Shown piece by piece: positions 42,094 to 50,337 of a stretch of 64,000 nucleotides of DNA. Positions within the stretch are counted from its first letter, which is position 1, and each line of letters opens with the position of its first letter. Made by a program: the position numbers and the translations under genes. A model generated the notes under the pieces. It worked only from the letters and a program-made list of their open reading frames with translations. It searched no databases and was not told where the DNA came from. The DNA comes from an uncultured Ruminococcus sp. (GTDB lineage: Bacteria > Bacillota > Clostridia > Oscillospirales > Ruminococcaceae), in the NCBI GenBank assembly GCA_934435205.1, contig CAKSAK010000001.1, positions 186,001 through 250,000 of the forward strand, written 5' to 3'.

Positions 42094-42798
42094 TCAGTTA
42101 GAGCCGCCTGCCCATTTGTAGCCAAAGCCCCATATGGTAAGGATATACTTAGGATTAGAAGGCTCGTCCTCTATCTTCATTCTTATTCTTCTGATATTAA
42201 CGTCAACTATCTTATCGTCGCCGTAATAGCTCTCGCCCCATATGTGGTTGAGTATGCTTGAACGGTCAAGGGCAGTATTCTGATTTTTGAAGAAATACTC
42301 CATTATCTGATACTCCACCTGTGTAAGATCTATCTGCTCGCCGTTCTTGAAAACAGTTCTGCTCTTAAGATTAAGGGTGAACGGACCTGAAACGATCTGT
42401 GAAGCCTCCTCTGGCTTAGAGCCTGTACGATTTACACGCCTGCAAACAGCGTCAACTCTTGCAATAAGCTCAGAGATAGAGAACGGCTTTGTGATATAAT
42501 CGTCAGCACCGCTCATAAGGCAAGATATCTTATCCATTTCCTGTGATTTTGCCGAAAGCATGATAATGCCGATAGTGTTGCTTTTCTCTCTTATCTTCTT
42601 GCACACCTGCATTCCGTCGATACCGGGCATCATAATATCAAGCAGAGCAACGTCAAAGCCGCCGTCCTTTTCGTCATAGGCTTTGAGAGCGTCCTCTCCG
42701 CAGTTTACGTCAACTACCTCGTAACCGCTTCTTACAAGGTTAATGACCACAAATTCTCTTATTGAATCTTCGTCCTCGCAAACCAAAACTCTTTTCAT
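42094..42798 (-). CDS. OmpR/PhoB family response regulator
   Basis: The 234-residue protein has the receiver domain (VLVCEDEDSIREF; phosphorylated Asp in VALLDIMMPGIDG; Lys in YITKPFSISEL). The OmpR winged helix follows (EQIDLTQVEYQIMEYFFKNQ, VDVNIRRIRMKI, WGFGYKW). It lies between a lipoprotein gene and its kinase in one transcript. Targets are unknown. Confidence 0.96.
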   Translation of the reverse strand: MKRVLVCEDEDSIREFVVINLVRSGYEVVDVNCGEDALKAYDEKDGGFDVALLDIMMPGIDGMQVCKKIREKSNTIGIIMLSAKSQEMDKISCLMSGADDYITKPFSISELIARVDAVCRRVNRTGSKPEEASQIVSGPFTLNLKSRTVFKNGEQIDLTQVEYQIMEYFFKNQNTALDRSSILNHIWGESYYGDDKIVDVNIRRIRMKIEDEPSNPKYILTIWGFGYKWAGGSN

Positions 42799-42819
42799 TA
42801 CACTTACTCCTCTCCAAGA

Positions 42820-44154
42820 TCAGTTTATTATGTAAAAATTATTCTGAATTTCGTCAATAGTCGGTATGAGCTTTTCACGCCTGTCAAGAGGAAGCTTCAC
42901 AAAATAATCAAGCTGACCCTTGCTGTCGATAAGCTCATATCCGTCAGAGATATGATCCTCCGAATCATTCTTTGAAGACACAGCGATACGCATTATCTCC
43001 TCATCGCTCTCGTTTATATCTCCCGTGTATTTATAGAACACAAGCTCGTTTGTGTCGCTGTCCTTCTTCACCGTAACAGAATTGTTCCAGCGTTTCGGGA
43101 ACGTCACAAAATATCCGTCAGATATAGCATAATAGCCTGTGTATTTTGTTTTCAGATCATAAAAATCCTCATAAACGCTCCATGTAGTCATATAGAGCAT
43201 TTCGTCTGCCACAGCGTTCTCATAGCCTATCATAGGCGAAGTTGACGGTATCTCCACATCTCCGTCGCCGTCAATATCCTCACTGTAGTATCCCGCAGGT
43301 CTTGTGCATAAAGGCAGCAGCTTTTCGCTTCTAAGCTGCATAGGGTTTTGCAGTCCCGAATATCTGTAGTATATTATCTCCGTCTGCAATTTTCCGTCAG
43401 CGGTCAGTCCGTCAATAAAAATAGCACGCCTGCCGCTGTCAAGCATTCCCGTCTTTGATGACACATAAGAAGTCACATTATCGCACATATCAACGCTCTC
43501 GCCACGGGTTATCTCATTGTTTTTCATGTTGAGCATAGAAGCCTTTGCCGTCACCGCACCTGTATCGTTATTAGTGCTTCTCTGAATGGTGATAAGCTCG
43601 ATATAGCCGTCATTATTTATATCCAACGGCTCCAGCACCGAATAAGTATCAAGCGCCACACGCTTGAAATCTCCGTCGGTATAGCTGTATATCTCCATGG
43701 TCTTTTCATCATTGGTAAGATTTTGATATCCCACAAAAACGTCCGTCTGGTTATTGCTTCCCATAGGCGAAATAATGACCTGATCTATGTCCGTGCCTGC
43801 GCCTGCAAGCTCTTTCACAGAATACCACTTGCCGTTCTCGTCCTTATCAAGAATGTTCACCCTCAAACCGTCCTCCTCAGAGCCGTTTGAAGTGTACTCA
43901 TAAAATACCATAGCCTCGTCCGTAGGCTCATCGTCGATATTTGCGATAACATAAGCCGAGCGGTATTCGCCGTTTTTAGGATATTTCAGGGTTATATTAC
44001 TGCCCACGCTCTCGATAAGCGCCTGATGTATCTCGCTTTGCTCAGAGGTAAGCTTCGGGGCGTTTATAAGTCCCTCAACAGAAAAATTCAGTGCCGAACA
44101 GCCTGTCATAGCAAGACACGAAAGACAAACGGCAGCCAATTTAAGATTTTTCAA
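42820..44154 (-). CDS. Lipoprotein with repeat-propeller-like domain, linked to a two-component system
   Basis: The 444-residue protein has a lipoprotein signal (LAAVCLSCLAMTGCS, lipid on Cys 19). Repeated segments of FG-GAP/VCBS style follow (VIANIDDEPTDEAMVFYEYT; LEPLDINNDGYIELITIQRS; YSEDIDGDGDVEIPSTSP). The DxNxDGxxE and DxDGDGxxE loops suggest calcium sites on a propeller outside the cell. It is the first gene before the response regulator (21 bases apart) and kinase, so it may act as their sensor partner; that is inference. Confidence 0.82.
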   Translation of the reverse strand: MKNLKLAAVCLSCLAMTGCSALNFSVEGLINAPKLTSEQSEIHQALIESVGSNITLKYPKNGEYRSAYVIANIDDEPTDEAMVFYEYTSNGSEEDGLRVNILDKDENGKWYSVKELAGAGTDIDQVIISPMGSNNQTDVFVGYQNLTNDEKTMEIYSYTDGDFKRVALDTYSVLEPLDINNDGYIELITIQRSTNNDTGAVTAKASMLNMKNNEITRGESVDMCDNVTSYVSSKTGMLDSGRRAIFIDGLTADGKLQTEIIYYRYSGLQNPMQLRSEKLLPLCTRPAGYYSEDIDGDGDVEIPSTSPMIGYENAVADEMLYMTTWSVYEDFYDLKTKYTGYYAISDGYFVTFPKRWNNSVTVKKDSDTNELVFYKYTGDINESDEEIMRIAVSSKNDSEDHISDGYELIDSKGQLDYFVKLPLDRREKLIPTIDEIQNNFYIIN

Positions 44155-44181
44155 ACGATCCCTCCTGATACACCAAACAAA

Positions 44182-44213
44182 AAAATAGAACCGGGCATAT
44201 ACCCGATTCTATT
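44182..44213 (-). terminator. Citrate synthase terminator
   Basis: On the minus strand the stem AATAGAATCGGG/CCCGGTTCTATT is followed by T6. It lies 68 bases after the stop. Confidence 0.88.
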
Positions 44214-44280
44214 ATATCATATACACAAAAATATTTCAAGCCTTTTTACGCCCAATAAGGACAGGTAAAAATTATTTTGC

Positions 44281-45639
44281 TTATCTTTCGTCCAATGGGA
44301 TATACTTCTTCTCACCTGAGATAGCCTTGTATGCAGGACGGATTATCCTCTTGCCTGTTACAAGCTCTTCAAATCTGTGTGCGCACCAGCCTGCCATTCT
44401 TGAAACAGCGAACATAGGCGTGTAAAGATCCTCAGGTATACCCAGCATGCTGTAAACAAAGCCCGAGTACATATCAACGTTAGCACACATTGCCTTGTCA
44501 CTGCCCTTGACCTTCTTGAACAGCTCAGGAGTAAGTCTTTCCACCGCTTCAAGAAGCTTGTATTCTCTCTCAAACTCAGTGTTCTCAGCCATTTTCTTGG
44601 CATTTTCTCTGAGTATGACAGCTCTAGGGTCAGACAGTGTGTAAACAGCGTGACCCATGCCATAAACAAGACCCGTGTGATCAAAAGCTTCCTTGTTGAG
44701 TATCTTTGTGAGGAAATCAGCGATCTCGCCCTCGTCCTCCCAGTTCTGAACGTTGTCCTTTATGCACTGGTGCATTGCCGCCACCTTAAGGTTAGCACCA
44801 CCATGACGTGGACCCTTAAGCGAACCGATAGCCGCAGAGTATGCAGAATAAGGATCCGTTCCGGAAGATGTAAGCACACGGCAGGCAAAAGTCGAGTTAT
44901 TTCCTCCGCCATGCTCAGCGTGGAGCATAAGCAGCAGATCAAGTATCTTAGACTCTTCCTCAGTGAACTGTCTGTCAGGACGCAGTGCCGACAGTATCAT
45001 CTCCGCAGTAGAATGTGTAGGTATCAAAGGGTGCATGAACAAGCTTTCGCCGTCATAGCAGCGTTTCTTTACCTGATAAGCCGAAACCATGATGTTAGGC
45101 AATTTAGAGATTATAGAGATAGCCGTAGCCATTTCATACTCAGGCGAACGATTCTCAGGGTTATCGTCATAAGAGTAAAGAGCCAGGATTGCTCTCGCCA
45201 TTTTATTCATGATGTTCTTTGAAGGAGCTTTAAGTATCATGTCCTCAAAGAAGTTGTTAGGGAGCGGTCTGTTTTCAGCCATCATTCCCTTGAACGCAGT
45301 AAGCTCCTCCCTGTTAGGCAGATCGCCCATAAGAAGAAGATAAACTATCTCCTCATAACCAAAACGGTCCTCCTTCTGAGCGTTGGACACCAGATCATTT
45401 ATGTTGTATCCTCGGTATATCAACTGACCTTGAATAGGAGATTTTTCACCCTCGTTCACCACATATCCGTGTACGTTACAGATATTAGTAAGACCTGCCA
45501 TAACGCCAGTGCCGTCAGAGTTTCTCAATCCTCTCTTTACCACATATCTGTCATAGAGTTTTGGGTCGATAGTGTTGTTTGCTATAAACTGTTCGCATAA
45601 AAGCGACCTTGCTGCATTATTTATCATTGAATAGATCAT
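44281..45639 (-). CDS. gltA: Citrate synthase
   Basis: The 452-residue protein has the GQLIYRGYNINDLV lead, HAEHGGGNNSTFACRVLTSS, SLKGPRHGGAN and the active-site region VYGMGHAVYTLSDPRA, followed by NVDMYSGFVYSMLG. The enzyme joins acetyl-CoA and oxaloacetate; here it is probably used to make 2-oxoglutarate for glutamate. Starts at 45639 (MIYSM) and 45627 (MINNA) are both possible; the SD (GAAAGCGAG) is weak for either. Aconitase and isocitrate dehydrogenase are not next to it. It has a strong promoter and its own terminator. Confidence 0.93.
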   Translation of the reverse strand: MIYSMINNAARSLLCEQFIANNTIDPKLYDRYVVKRGLRNSDGTGVMAGLTNICNVHGYVVNEGEKSPIQGQLIYRGYNINDLVSNAQKEDRFGYEEIVYLLLMGDLPNREELTAFKGMMAENRPLPNNFFEDMILKAPSKNIMNKMARAILALYSYDDNPENRSPEYEMATAISIISKLPNIMVSAYQVKKRCYDGESLFMHPLIPTHSTAEMILSALRPDRQFTEEESKILDLLLMLHAEHGGGNNSTFACRVLTSSGTDPYSAYSAAIGSLKGPRHGGANLKVAAMHQCIKDNVQNWEDEGEIADFLTKILNKEAFDHTGLVYGMGHAVYTLSDPRAVILRENAKKMAENTEFEREYKLLEAVERLTPELFKKVKGSDKAMCANVDMYSGFVYSMLGIPEDLYTPMFAVSRMAGWCAHRFEELVTGKRIIRPAYKAISGEKKYIPLDER

Positions 45640-45672
45640 CTCGCTTTCAAGTATATTATAAATATAAATTAT

Positions 45673-45701
45673 ATTATACACCTTTTTCAGACTTTTGTCA
45701 A
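45673..45701 (-). promoter_or_regulatory. Citrate synthase promoter
   Basis: Perfect TTGACA (45696-45701) and TATAAT (45673-45678) on the minus strand are 17 bp apart. Confidence 0.9.
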
Positions 45702-45839
45702 GTATCAAGATAACTTGTCGAATCAAAACCGCATATCTCCGTCATTTAAAAATTTGCAGTACAAAAATATGCCCTGTATGAATATTTGCTACACTGCATG
45801 AATATAATATAGTACCCCAAAAAAGAAAGGACAAACCAT

Positions 45840-46826
45840 ATGAAAGACCTGATACAGATAATGGCAGTATTTGCTGTTATCCTTACAATAATACCGACTA
45901 TAGTATTTCTTCGTCCCAACGAGTCAGCATCGAAGCCTGCATTTTCAGAAAAAGAAAAAATAGCCGTATATTTCACCGAAAGCGGCAAGACCGAAGACTT
46001 CACCCTTGAAGAATATATGATAGGCTCAGTGCTTGCACAAATGCCTGCGGACTTTGACGAAGAAGCCCTGAAAGCGCAAGCCGTCCTCGCCCATACCTAC
46101 ATATGCCGCAGACAGCTCTCCGAAGCCCAGTCGCCTACGCCCGCCTTAAAAGGCGCACTCATCAGCGATGACAGCAACCTCTACCAAAGCTTTTTCACCC
46201 TGAAAGCCGCCAAAGAATATTACGGCAGCGACTATGAAAAAGCCTACAAAAAAGTGAAGTCTGCCGTCAACGCCGTCAAGGACGATATCCTCACCTATGA
46301 CGGCGAGCCGATAATCGTCGCCTTTCACGCTGCCTCAAGCGGTCATACCCAATCCGCCAAAAACGCATGGGGAGAGGATATCCCATATCTTCTGTCAGTA
46401 GACAGCTCCGCTGACAAAGACCTTGACGCCACAGAATGTACCCAGACACTCACCGCCAAGGAGTTTCAAGACAAGCTTCTTGACCGCTTCCCCGATATTA
46501 ATTTCACTCCCCTCGCCAATGCTGATAGTTGGCTCAAAACAAAAACAGACGGCATAGGCTATGTAACTAGCCTGACCGTCTGTGGCTATGAGATCCAGCC
46601 GAACACATTCTGCGATATCCTCGATATCTCCTCGCCATGTTTCGAGTTCACCTTTGCCAACACAAAATTCACTTTCACCTCTCATGGCTTCGGACACCTC
46701 GTAGGCATGAGCCAGTACGGTGCGAACGCCATGGCAGAAAAAGGTTCAGACTATAAAGCCATTTTGACCCACTATTTCACAGGCACAAAGCTGCAAAAAT
46801 CTACTGAGCAGGCACAACTGCAATAA
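45840..46826 (+). CDS. spoIID: SpoIID/LytB domain protein
   Basis: The 328-residue protein has a signal anchor (IQIMAVFAVILTIIPTIVFL) and the SpoIID domain. Visible parts are LEEYMIGSVLAQMPADFDEEALKAQAVLAHTYI, VAFHAASSGHTQSAKNAWGEDIPYL and the end GFGHLVGMSQYGANAMAEKG. SpoIID is a lytic transglycosylase that helps engulfment during sporulation. The catalytic Glu in the first segment (DEEALKAQA) is kept. The 3' end overlaps the convergent cupin gene by 26 bases. Confidence 0.93.
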   Translation: MKDLIQIMAVFAVILTIIPTIVFLRPNESASKPAFSEKEKIAVYFTESGKTEDFTLEEYMIGSVLAQMPADFDEEALKAQAVLAHTYICRRQLSEAQSPTPALKGALISDDSNLYQSFFTLKAAKEYYGSDYEKAYKKVKSAVNAVKDDILTYDGEPIIVAFHAASSGHTQSAKNAWGEDIPYLLSVDSSADKDLDATECTQTLTAKEFQDKLLDRFPDINFTPLANADSWLKTKTDGIGYVTSLTVCGYEIQPNTFCDILDISSPCFEFTFANTKFTFTSHGFGHLVGMSQYGANAMAEKGSDYKAILTHYFTGTKLQKSTEQAQLQ

Positions 46827-47130
46827 ACACAAGGTCGCTGTTGCCGTCATTGATAAAGCTATGCTCATGACCCTCAGGACAGTAATGAAAATCTCCTGCC
46901 GACAGTCTTTCCTCACTGCCGTCATAAAGCATTTTGCCGCTGCCCTCAAGAACATATATCATCTCACAGTTGCCCTCATGTCTGTGCATACCGATAGAAG
47001 CCCCCGGCATGAGCCTGCCTTTCATCATCTTGTTCTTGCCGTCAGAAAACGCCCTGCTGGCAAAGCACTTCTCACCGCCCTTGAAATTCGGTGCAAGGCT
47101 CTCTTTAATATCATCAAAAACTATACGCAT
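46801..47130 (-). CDS. Small cupin domain protein
   Basis: The 109-residue single cupin has GMHRHEGNCEMIYVLEGSG (metal His and Glu of motif 1) and SAGDFHYCPEGHEHSFINDG (motif 2). Such proteins bind metal and small ligands; the role is unknown. The start ATG follows GGAGGTG. It is convergent with spoIID, and the two coding ends overlap by 26 bases. Confidence 0.9.
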   Translation of the reverse strand: MRIVFDDIKESLAPNFKGGEKCFASRAFSDGKNKMMKGRLMPGASIGMHRHEGNCEMIYVLEGSGKMLYDGSEERLSAGDFHYCPEGHEHSFINDGNSDLVFIAVVPAQ

Positions 47131-47188
47131 AAAAAACACCTCCGCAGTTTATAGATCAATTATACCACTACCTCGATAAAAAAGCAAC

Positions 47189-47222
47189 AAAAAAAGACCC
47201 GTCCCGAAAGACAGGTCTTTAA
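47189..47222 (-). terminator. Terminator of the surface protein gene
   Basis: The stem AAAGACCTGTC/GGACGGGTCTTT is followed by T7 on the minus strand, 33 bases after the stop. Confidence 0.85.
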
Positions 47223-47254
47223 TTATTCTAAGTAAGAATTATCTGAATTACAGA

Positions 47255-48493
47255 TTACTTTCTCTTCTTAGTAGCAACTACAGCAGCACCAGCAAGTGCA
47301 ACACCTACAGCAGCAAGAGCAGCAGCGCCTGTGCTTGGGTTTGTGTTAGATGCGTTGTTAGCAGCCTTAGAAGATGTAGCAGCAGAGTTAGTCTTAGAAT
47401 CTACAGAATCTGTAGGATTAGCCTTTGACTCGTCAGAATCTGTTGACTCTGTAGAATCTGTTGGCTCTGTAGAATCTGTTGGCTCAGTTTCACTCTTGTT
47501 GAGAACTACAACGCTCTTAACAGCCATCTTAACAGCAGGATCTTCGCCGTCTGTACCAGCGAGGTCTGTGTTGATGTCAAAGAACATATTCTTTGCGTCC
47601 ATTTCAAGAGCTGAAGGGAACTTAACGATAAATGTGTATGTACCGTCAGCGTTTACTGTAACAGCAGGGTTGTTATCGGAAGCTTCCCAATATCCAATAC
47701 CATCCGCAATACCATTTGTGAAGCATGGATAAGCATTGAAAGCGTCAGTTACATTTGAGATATCAACTGTAACAGCGATAGCGTCAGCGCCAGCAAATGC
47801 GCTCCAATCATCAGCAAGGTTGAATGTTGCGTCATCTACCCATGGGTGCTTGATGTTGATTCTTACCTTACCGCTGTCAGATACAGATCTGCCTTCACCG
47901 TTAAGTGTAACCTCTGTCTGCTTCTTGTACTCGCTAAGGTCAACTTCGTTGCCGCCCTTTTCAGGAGCCTTGTAAAGGTCGAAACCATCGCCTGTTACTG
48001 AGCAAACGAGCTCGCCAGCAGCATCATAGCAAGCTATGTTGTCAACTGAAAATTCGCCCCACCAGCCCTGGAGAACTACCTGAGCATAATTATTATCGGA
48101 GCCTTCCTTGCAAACGAACTTGTCTTTGTCTGTAAGAACCTTTTCCATTGTAGCTGTTGAAGTTTTCTCGTCAACTACGAATGTGATTGGCTTGTCAGCG
48201 CCGTCATTACCGAACTCTGTTGAAGCCCAGTTGTTTCCGTCACTGCTTGTGATAAATCCACCGCCTGCACCGTTAGCCTTGAGGTCATCAATGCTTTTGA
48301 AAGAAAGCTTAGCTCTTACGCTTGTGATTGTTGCTGCCTTTTCAACACCAACAGCAGCCTTTACATCAAACATATAATCTGCGTTGTCTTTGCCGCTGTT
48401 TCCGTTAGTAACAGCTGCGGAAGCACCGATAGTCATCATTGAAGCTGCGAGAGCCATAGCTGACATACCAGCCAAAATCTTAGAGATTTTCAT
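47255..48493 (-). CDS. Secreted surface protein with CBM-like domains and NPSTG sorting tail
   Basis: The 412-residue protein has a signal peptide (ILAGMSAMALAASMMTIGASA) and two beta-rich domains. The first ends in VVLQGWWGEFSVDNIACYDA, like carbohydrate-binding modules of Ruminococcus; the second is about residues 190-325. A Ser/Thr/Asp linker with TDST repeats follows. The tail NPSTGAAALAAVGVALAGAA plus VVATKKRK fits a sortase motif of the NPxTG type. It is probably wall-anchored and may bind plant or host glycans. Codons are highly biased, suggesting strong expression. No sortase gene is in the window. Confidence 0.8.
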   Translation of the reverse strand: MKISKILAGMSAMALAASMMTIGASAAVTNGNSGKDNADYMFDVKAAVGVEKAATITSVRAKLSFKSIDDLKANGAGGGFITSSDGNNWASTEFGNDGADKPITFVVDEKTSTATMEKVLTDKDKFVCKEGSDNNYAQVVLQGWWGEFSVDNIACYDAAGELVCSVTGDGFDLYKAPEKGGNEVDLSEYKKQTEVTLNGEGRSVSDSGKVRINIKHPWVDDATFNLADDWSAFAGADAIAVTVDISNVTDAFNAYPCFTNGIADGIGYWEASDNNPAVTVNADGTYTFIVKFPSALEMDAKNMFFDINTDLAGTDGEDPAVKMAVKSVVVLNKSETEPTDSTEPTDSTESTDSDESKANPTDSVDSKTNSAATSSKAANNASNTNPSTGAAALAAVGVALAGAAVVATKKRK

Positions 48494-48569
48494 TTGTTTT
48501 TCCTCCATTTTTGTTAATAATTTTTAGATACATATTGAGCGATATCTCCTCAACATACATCTTGCCTAT

Positions 48570-48598
48570 ATTGTAACACACATTTACAAGTATTTCAA
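48570..48598 (-). promoter_or_regulatory. Surface protein promoter
   Basis: Minus strand TTGAAA (48593-48598) and TACAAT (48570-48575) are 17 bp apart; the leader is about 70 nt. Confidence 0.75.
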
Positions 48599-48731
48599 TA
48601 AACGTTTTTCACAAATTAATCACATATCTTTAGCCATTTTTCACAAATTTGCATATTATTTTTGCTATATATAACCATTTATGTTATCGTAATATGTACA
48701 AGCATTCTACATAACGTTAATATTTTTATAT

Positions 48732-49379
48732 TTATTCAGATTTTGTTGTAATCGTATTCAGCCTTTCACGCTCTCTTTTTGAGAAGATACAACCGCAGTA
48801 ATCCTGCCTGTAAAGCCCGTATTCCGCTGAAAGCTGAATGGAACGCTTGTAGCCCTCACGCTTCTTGAAATCCGCAGGAAGTGCCTTTACATCATATATC
48901 TCACCAAGCTCCTCAGATATCTCGTTGAGCTTCTGAGCATTCTTGTAGGGTGAAATAGACAGCGTTGTGGTAAAATAATCCGCACCAAGCTCCTTGGCAA
49001 GCTGAGCCGTACGTTCAAGCCTGAGCCTGTAACAGCGAAAGCACCGCTCTCCGCCCTCAGGTATATCCTCAAAGCCCTTAACAGCCTGAAAAAACTCGCC
49101 CTCGTCATACCCACGCTCCACGAACGTAACAGGATTTTTCATAGGCATTTGTGCAATAAGCCTTTGAAGCTCCGCCACACGCTTATCGTACTCCTCACGG
49201 GGATAAATGTTCGGATTGTAGTAAAACACTGTTATCTTAAAATACTGCGACAGATATTCAAGCACATAAGACGAACATGGCGCACAACAGCTATGCAAAA
49301 GCAAAGTCGGCACTTCGCCCTTTTCCTCATGTTTTTTTATAATTCCCTCCAGCATTTTCTGATAATTTACCTTCTGCAT
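48732..49379 (-). CDS. queH: Epoxyqueuosine reductase QueH
   Basis: The last step of queuosine synthesis in tRNA reduces epoxyqueuosine. The 215-residue QueH-type protein has TLLLHSCCAPCSSYVLEYL (adjacent Cys pair and CxxC), FYYNPNIYPREEYDKR, GERCFRCYRLRLERTA and the C-terminal YRQDYCGCIFSKRER. The cysteines bind Fe-S and a second metal. Other que genes are not in the window. It stands alone on the minus strand. Confidence 0.95.
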   Translation of the reverse strand: MQKVNYQKMLEGIIKKHEEKGEVPTLLLHSCCAPCSSYVLEYLSQYFKITVFYYNPNIYPREEYDKRVAELQRLIAQMPMKNPVTFVERGYDEGEFFQAVKGFEDIPEGGERCFRCYRLRLERTAQLAKELGADYFTTTLSISPYKNAQKLNEISEELGEIYDVKALPADFKKREGYKRSIQLSAEYGLYRQDYCGCIFSKRERERLNTITTKSE

Positions 49380-49421
49380 TCCTGCCGCTCCCTTTTAAAA
49401 AAATCGTGCCTGACATACATT

Positions 49422-49446
49422 TGTAGGGGCGACCTGAGGTCGCCCG
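49422..49446. repeat. Dispersed 25-bp palindromic repeat, copy 2
   Basis: TGTAGGGGCGACC-TGA-GGTCGCCCG, between queH and the zinc-ribbon gene. Confidence 0.8.
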
Positions 49447-49517
49447 TTGATTAGACACTTTTCCAACTTCTCACTATATTATATAGTATAGCACAATTTC
49501 ACATATTCCGCAACAGG

Positions 49518-49922
49518 TCATATCTTCACCTTGAACTTATTTGCACAGTTAGGGCATTTCACAGTATGCTCACCCTTTACCTTTGGAAGCCTCAACGTCT
49601 TTTTGCATACATCGCACTTTATATAAACATGGGTCTTTCTGTCAGCGAACTTTCTCTTCCAGAATGAAAATTTCCTGCCAATTCCCCCGAAAGCCCTCTC
49701 AAACTTCATGTTCTCCTCGTATCGCTTCTGGCAGTTTCTCGACATCGCCCTCACTACCGCCAGCACCAGCACAGCGTATACCACAAGCTGTAAAACAAGC
49801 GACCTTACAAACAAGTTTGCCGCACTAAGCACCACAGCCACTCCGCAAATGCCGTAAAAAAGCTTGTCTATACCATATCTGCCCTGAAAAAATCTCGCTA
49901 CCTTATACATAAATCCGTTCAT
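49518..49922 (-). CDS. Small membrane protein with C-terminal zinc ribbon
   Basis: The 134-residue protein has two membrane helices (about residues 20-60), a basic linker and a zinc ribbon (CDVCKKTLRLPKVKGEHTVK then CPNC). The ribbon is of the kind found in many clostridial membrane proteins. The role is unknown. It stands alone on the minus strand. Confidence 0.8.
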   Translation of the reverse strand: MNGFMYKVARFFQGRYGIDKLFYGICGVAVVLSAANLFVRSLVLQLVVYAVLVLAVVRAMSRNCQKRYEENMKFERAFGGIGRKFSFWKRKFADRKTHVYIKCDVCKKTLRLPKVKGEHTVKCPNCANKFKVKI

Positions 49923-50025
49923 AAGCTTTTACCTCTTTTCATTTTGTATTATAAATAGTACACCCGAAATTTAAACTGACTATTAACTTTTATCAAATTT
50001 CACCTACCTTTCACAAAACTTTCAG

Positions 50026-50048
50026 CGTTCACCCTCAAACAGTGAACG
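50026..50048. repeat. Inverted repeat upstream of the DUF3343 gene
   Basis: CGTTCAC-9 nt-GTGAACG is a perfect 7-bp inverted repeat 65 bases before the start codon. It may be an operator or leader hairpin. No clear promoter was found beside it. Confidence 0.35.
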
Positions 50049-50112
50049 GCATATACTGAAGTGTATTCGTAAAAGCGTATACGGACAAGTACAGCATAAA
50101 GGAGCAACAAAA

Positions 50113-50337
50113 ATGAAAAAGAGTCTTATAGCCATGACTTCCATAACCTATGCAATGAAAGCAAAAAACTTGCTGAACGGTTTAAAATACTACTGCGAAA
50201 TACTGCGCACCCCGAAGGACCTTGGCACAGGATGTGGCTACTCCATAGCCGTCACCGCACCGCCCGACGAGATAACAGCCATACTTGAAAAAGAGCGCAT
50301 ACCATTCAGAAACGTGATATTCGAGCAAAAGAGGTGA
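50113..50337 (+). CDS. DUF3343 protein, putative Se/S carrier-like
   Basis: The 74-residue protein has the family pattern SITYAMKAKNLL, later TPKDLGTGCGYSIAV with the conserved Cys near residue 41, and the end IPFRNVIFE. It overlaps the next gene by 4 bases. The link to a desulfurase supports a role in handing on sulfur or selenium from cysteine or selenocysteine. The final acceptor is unknown. Confidence 0.87.
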   Translation: MKKSLIAMTSITYAMKAKNLLNGLKYYCEILRTPKDLGTGCGYSIAVTAPPDEITAILEKERIPFRNVIFEQKR

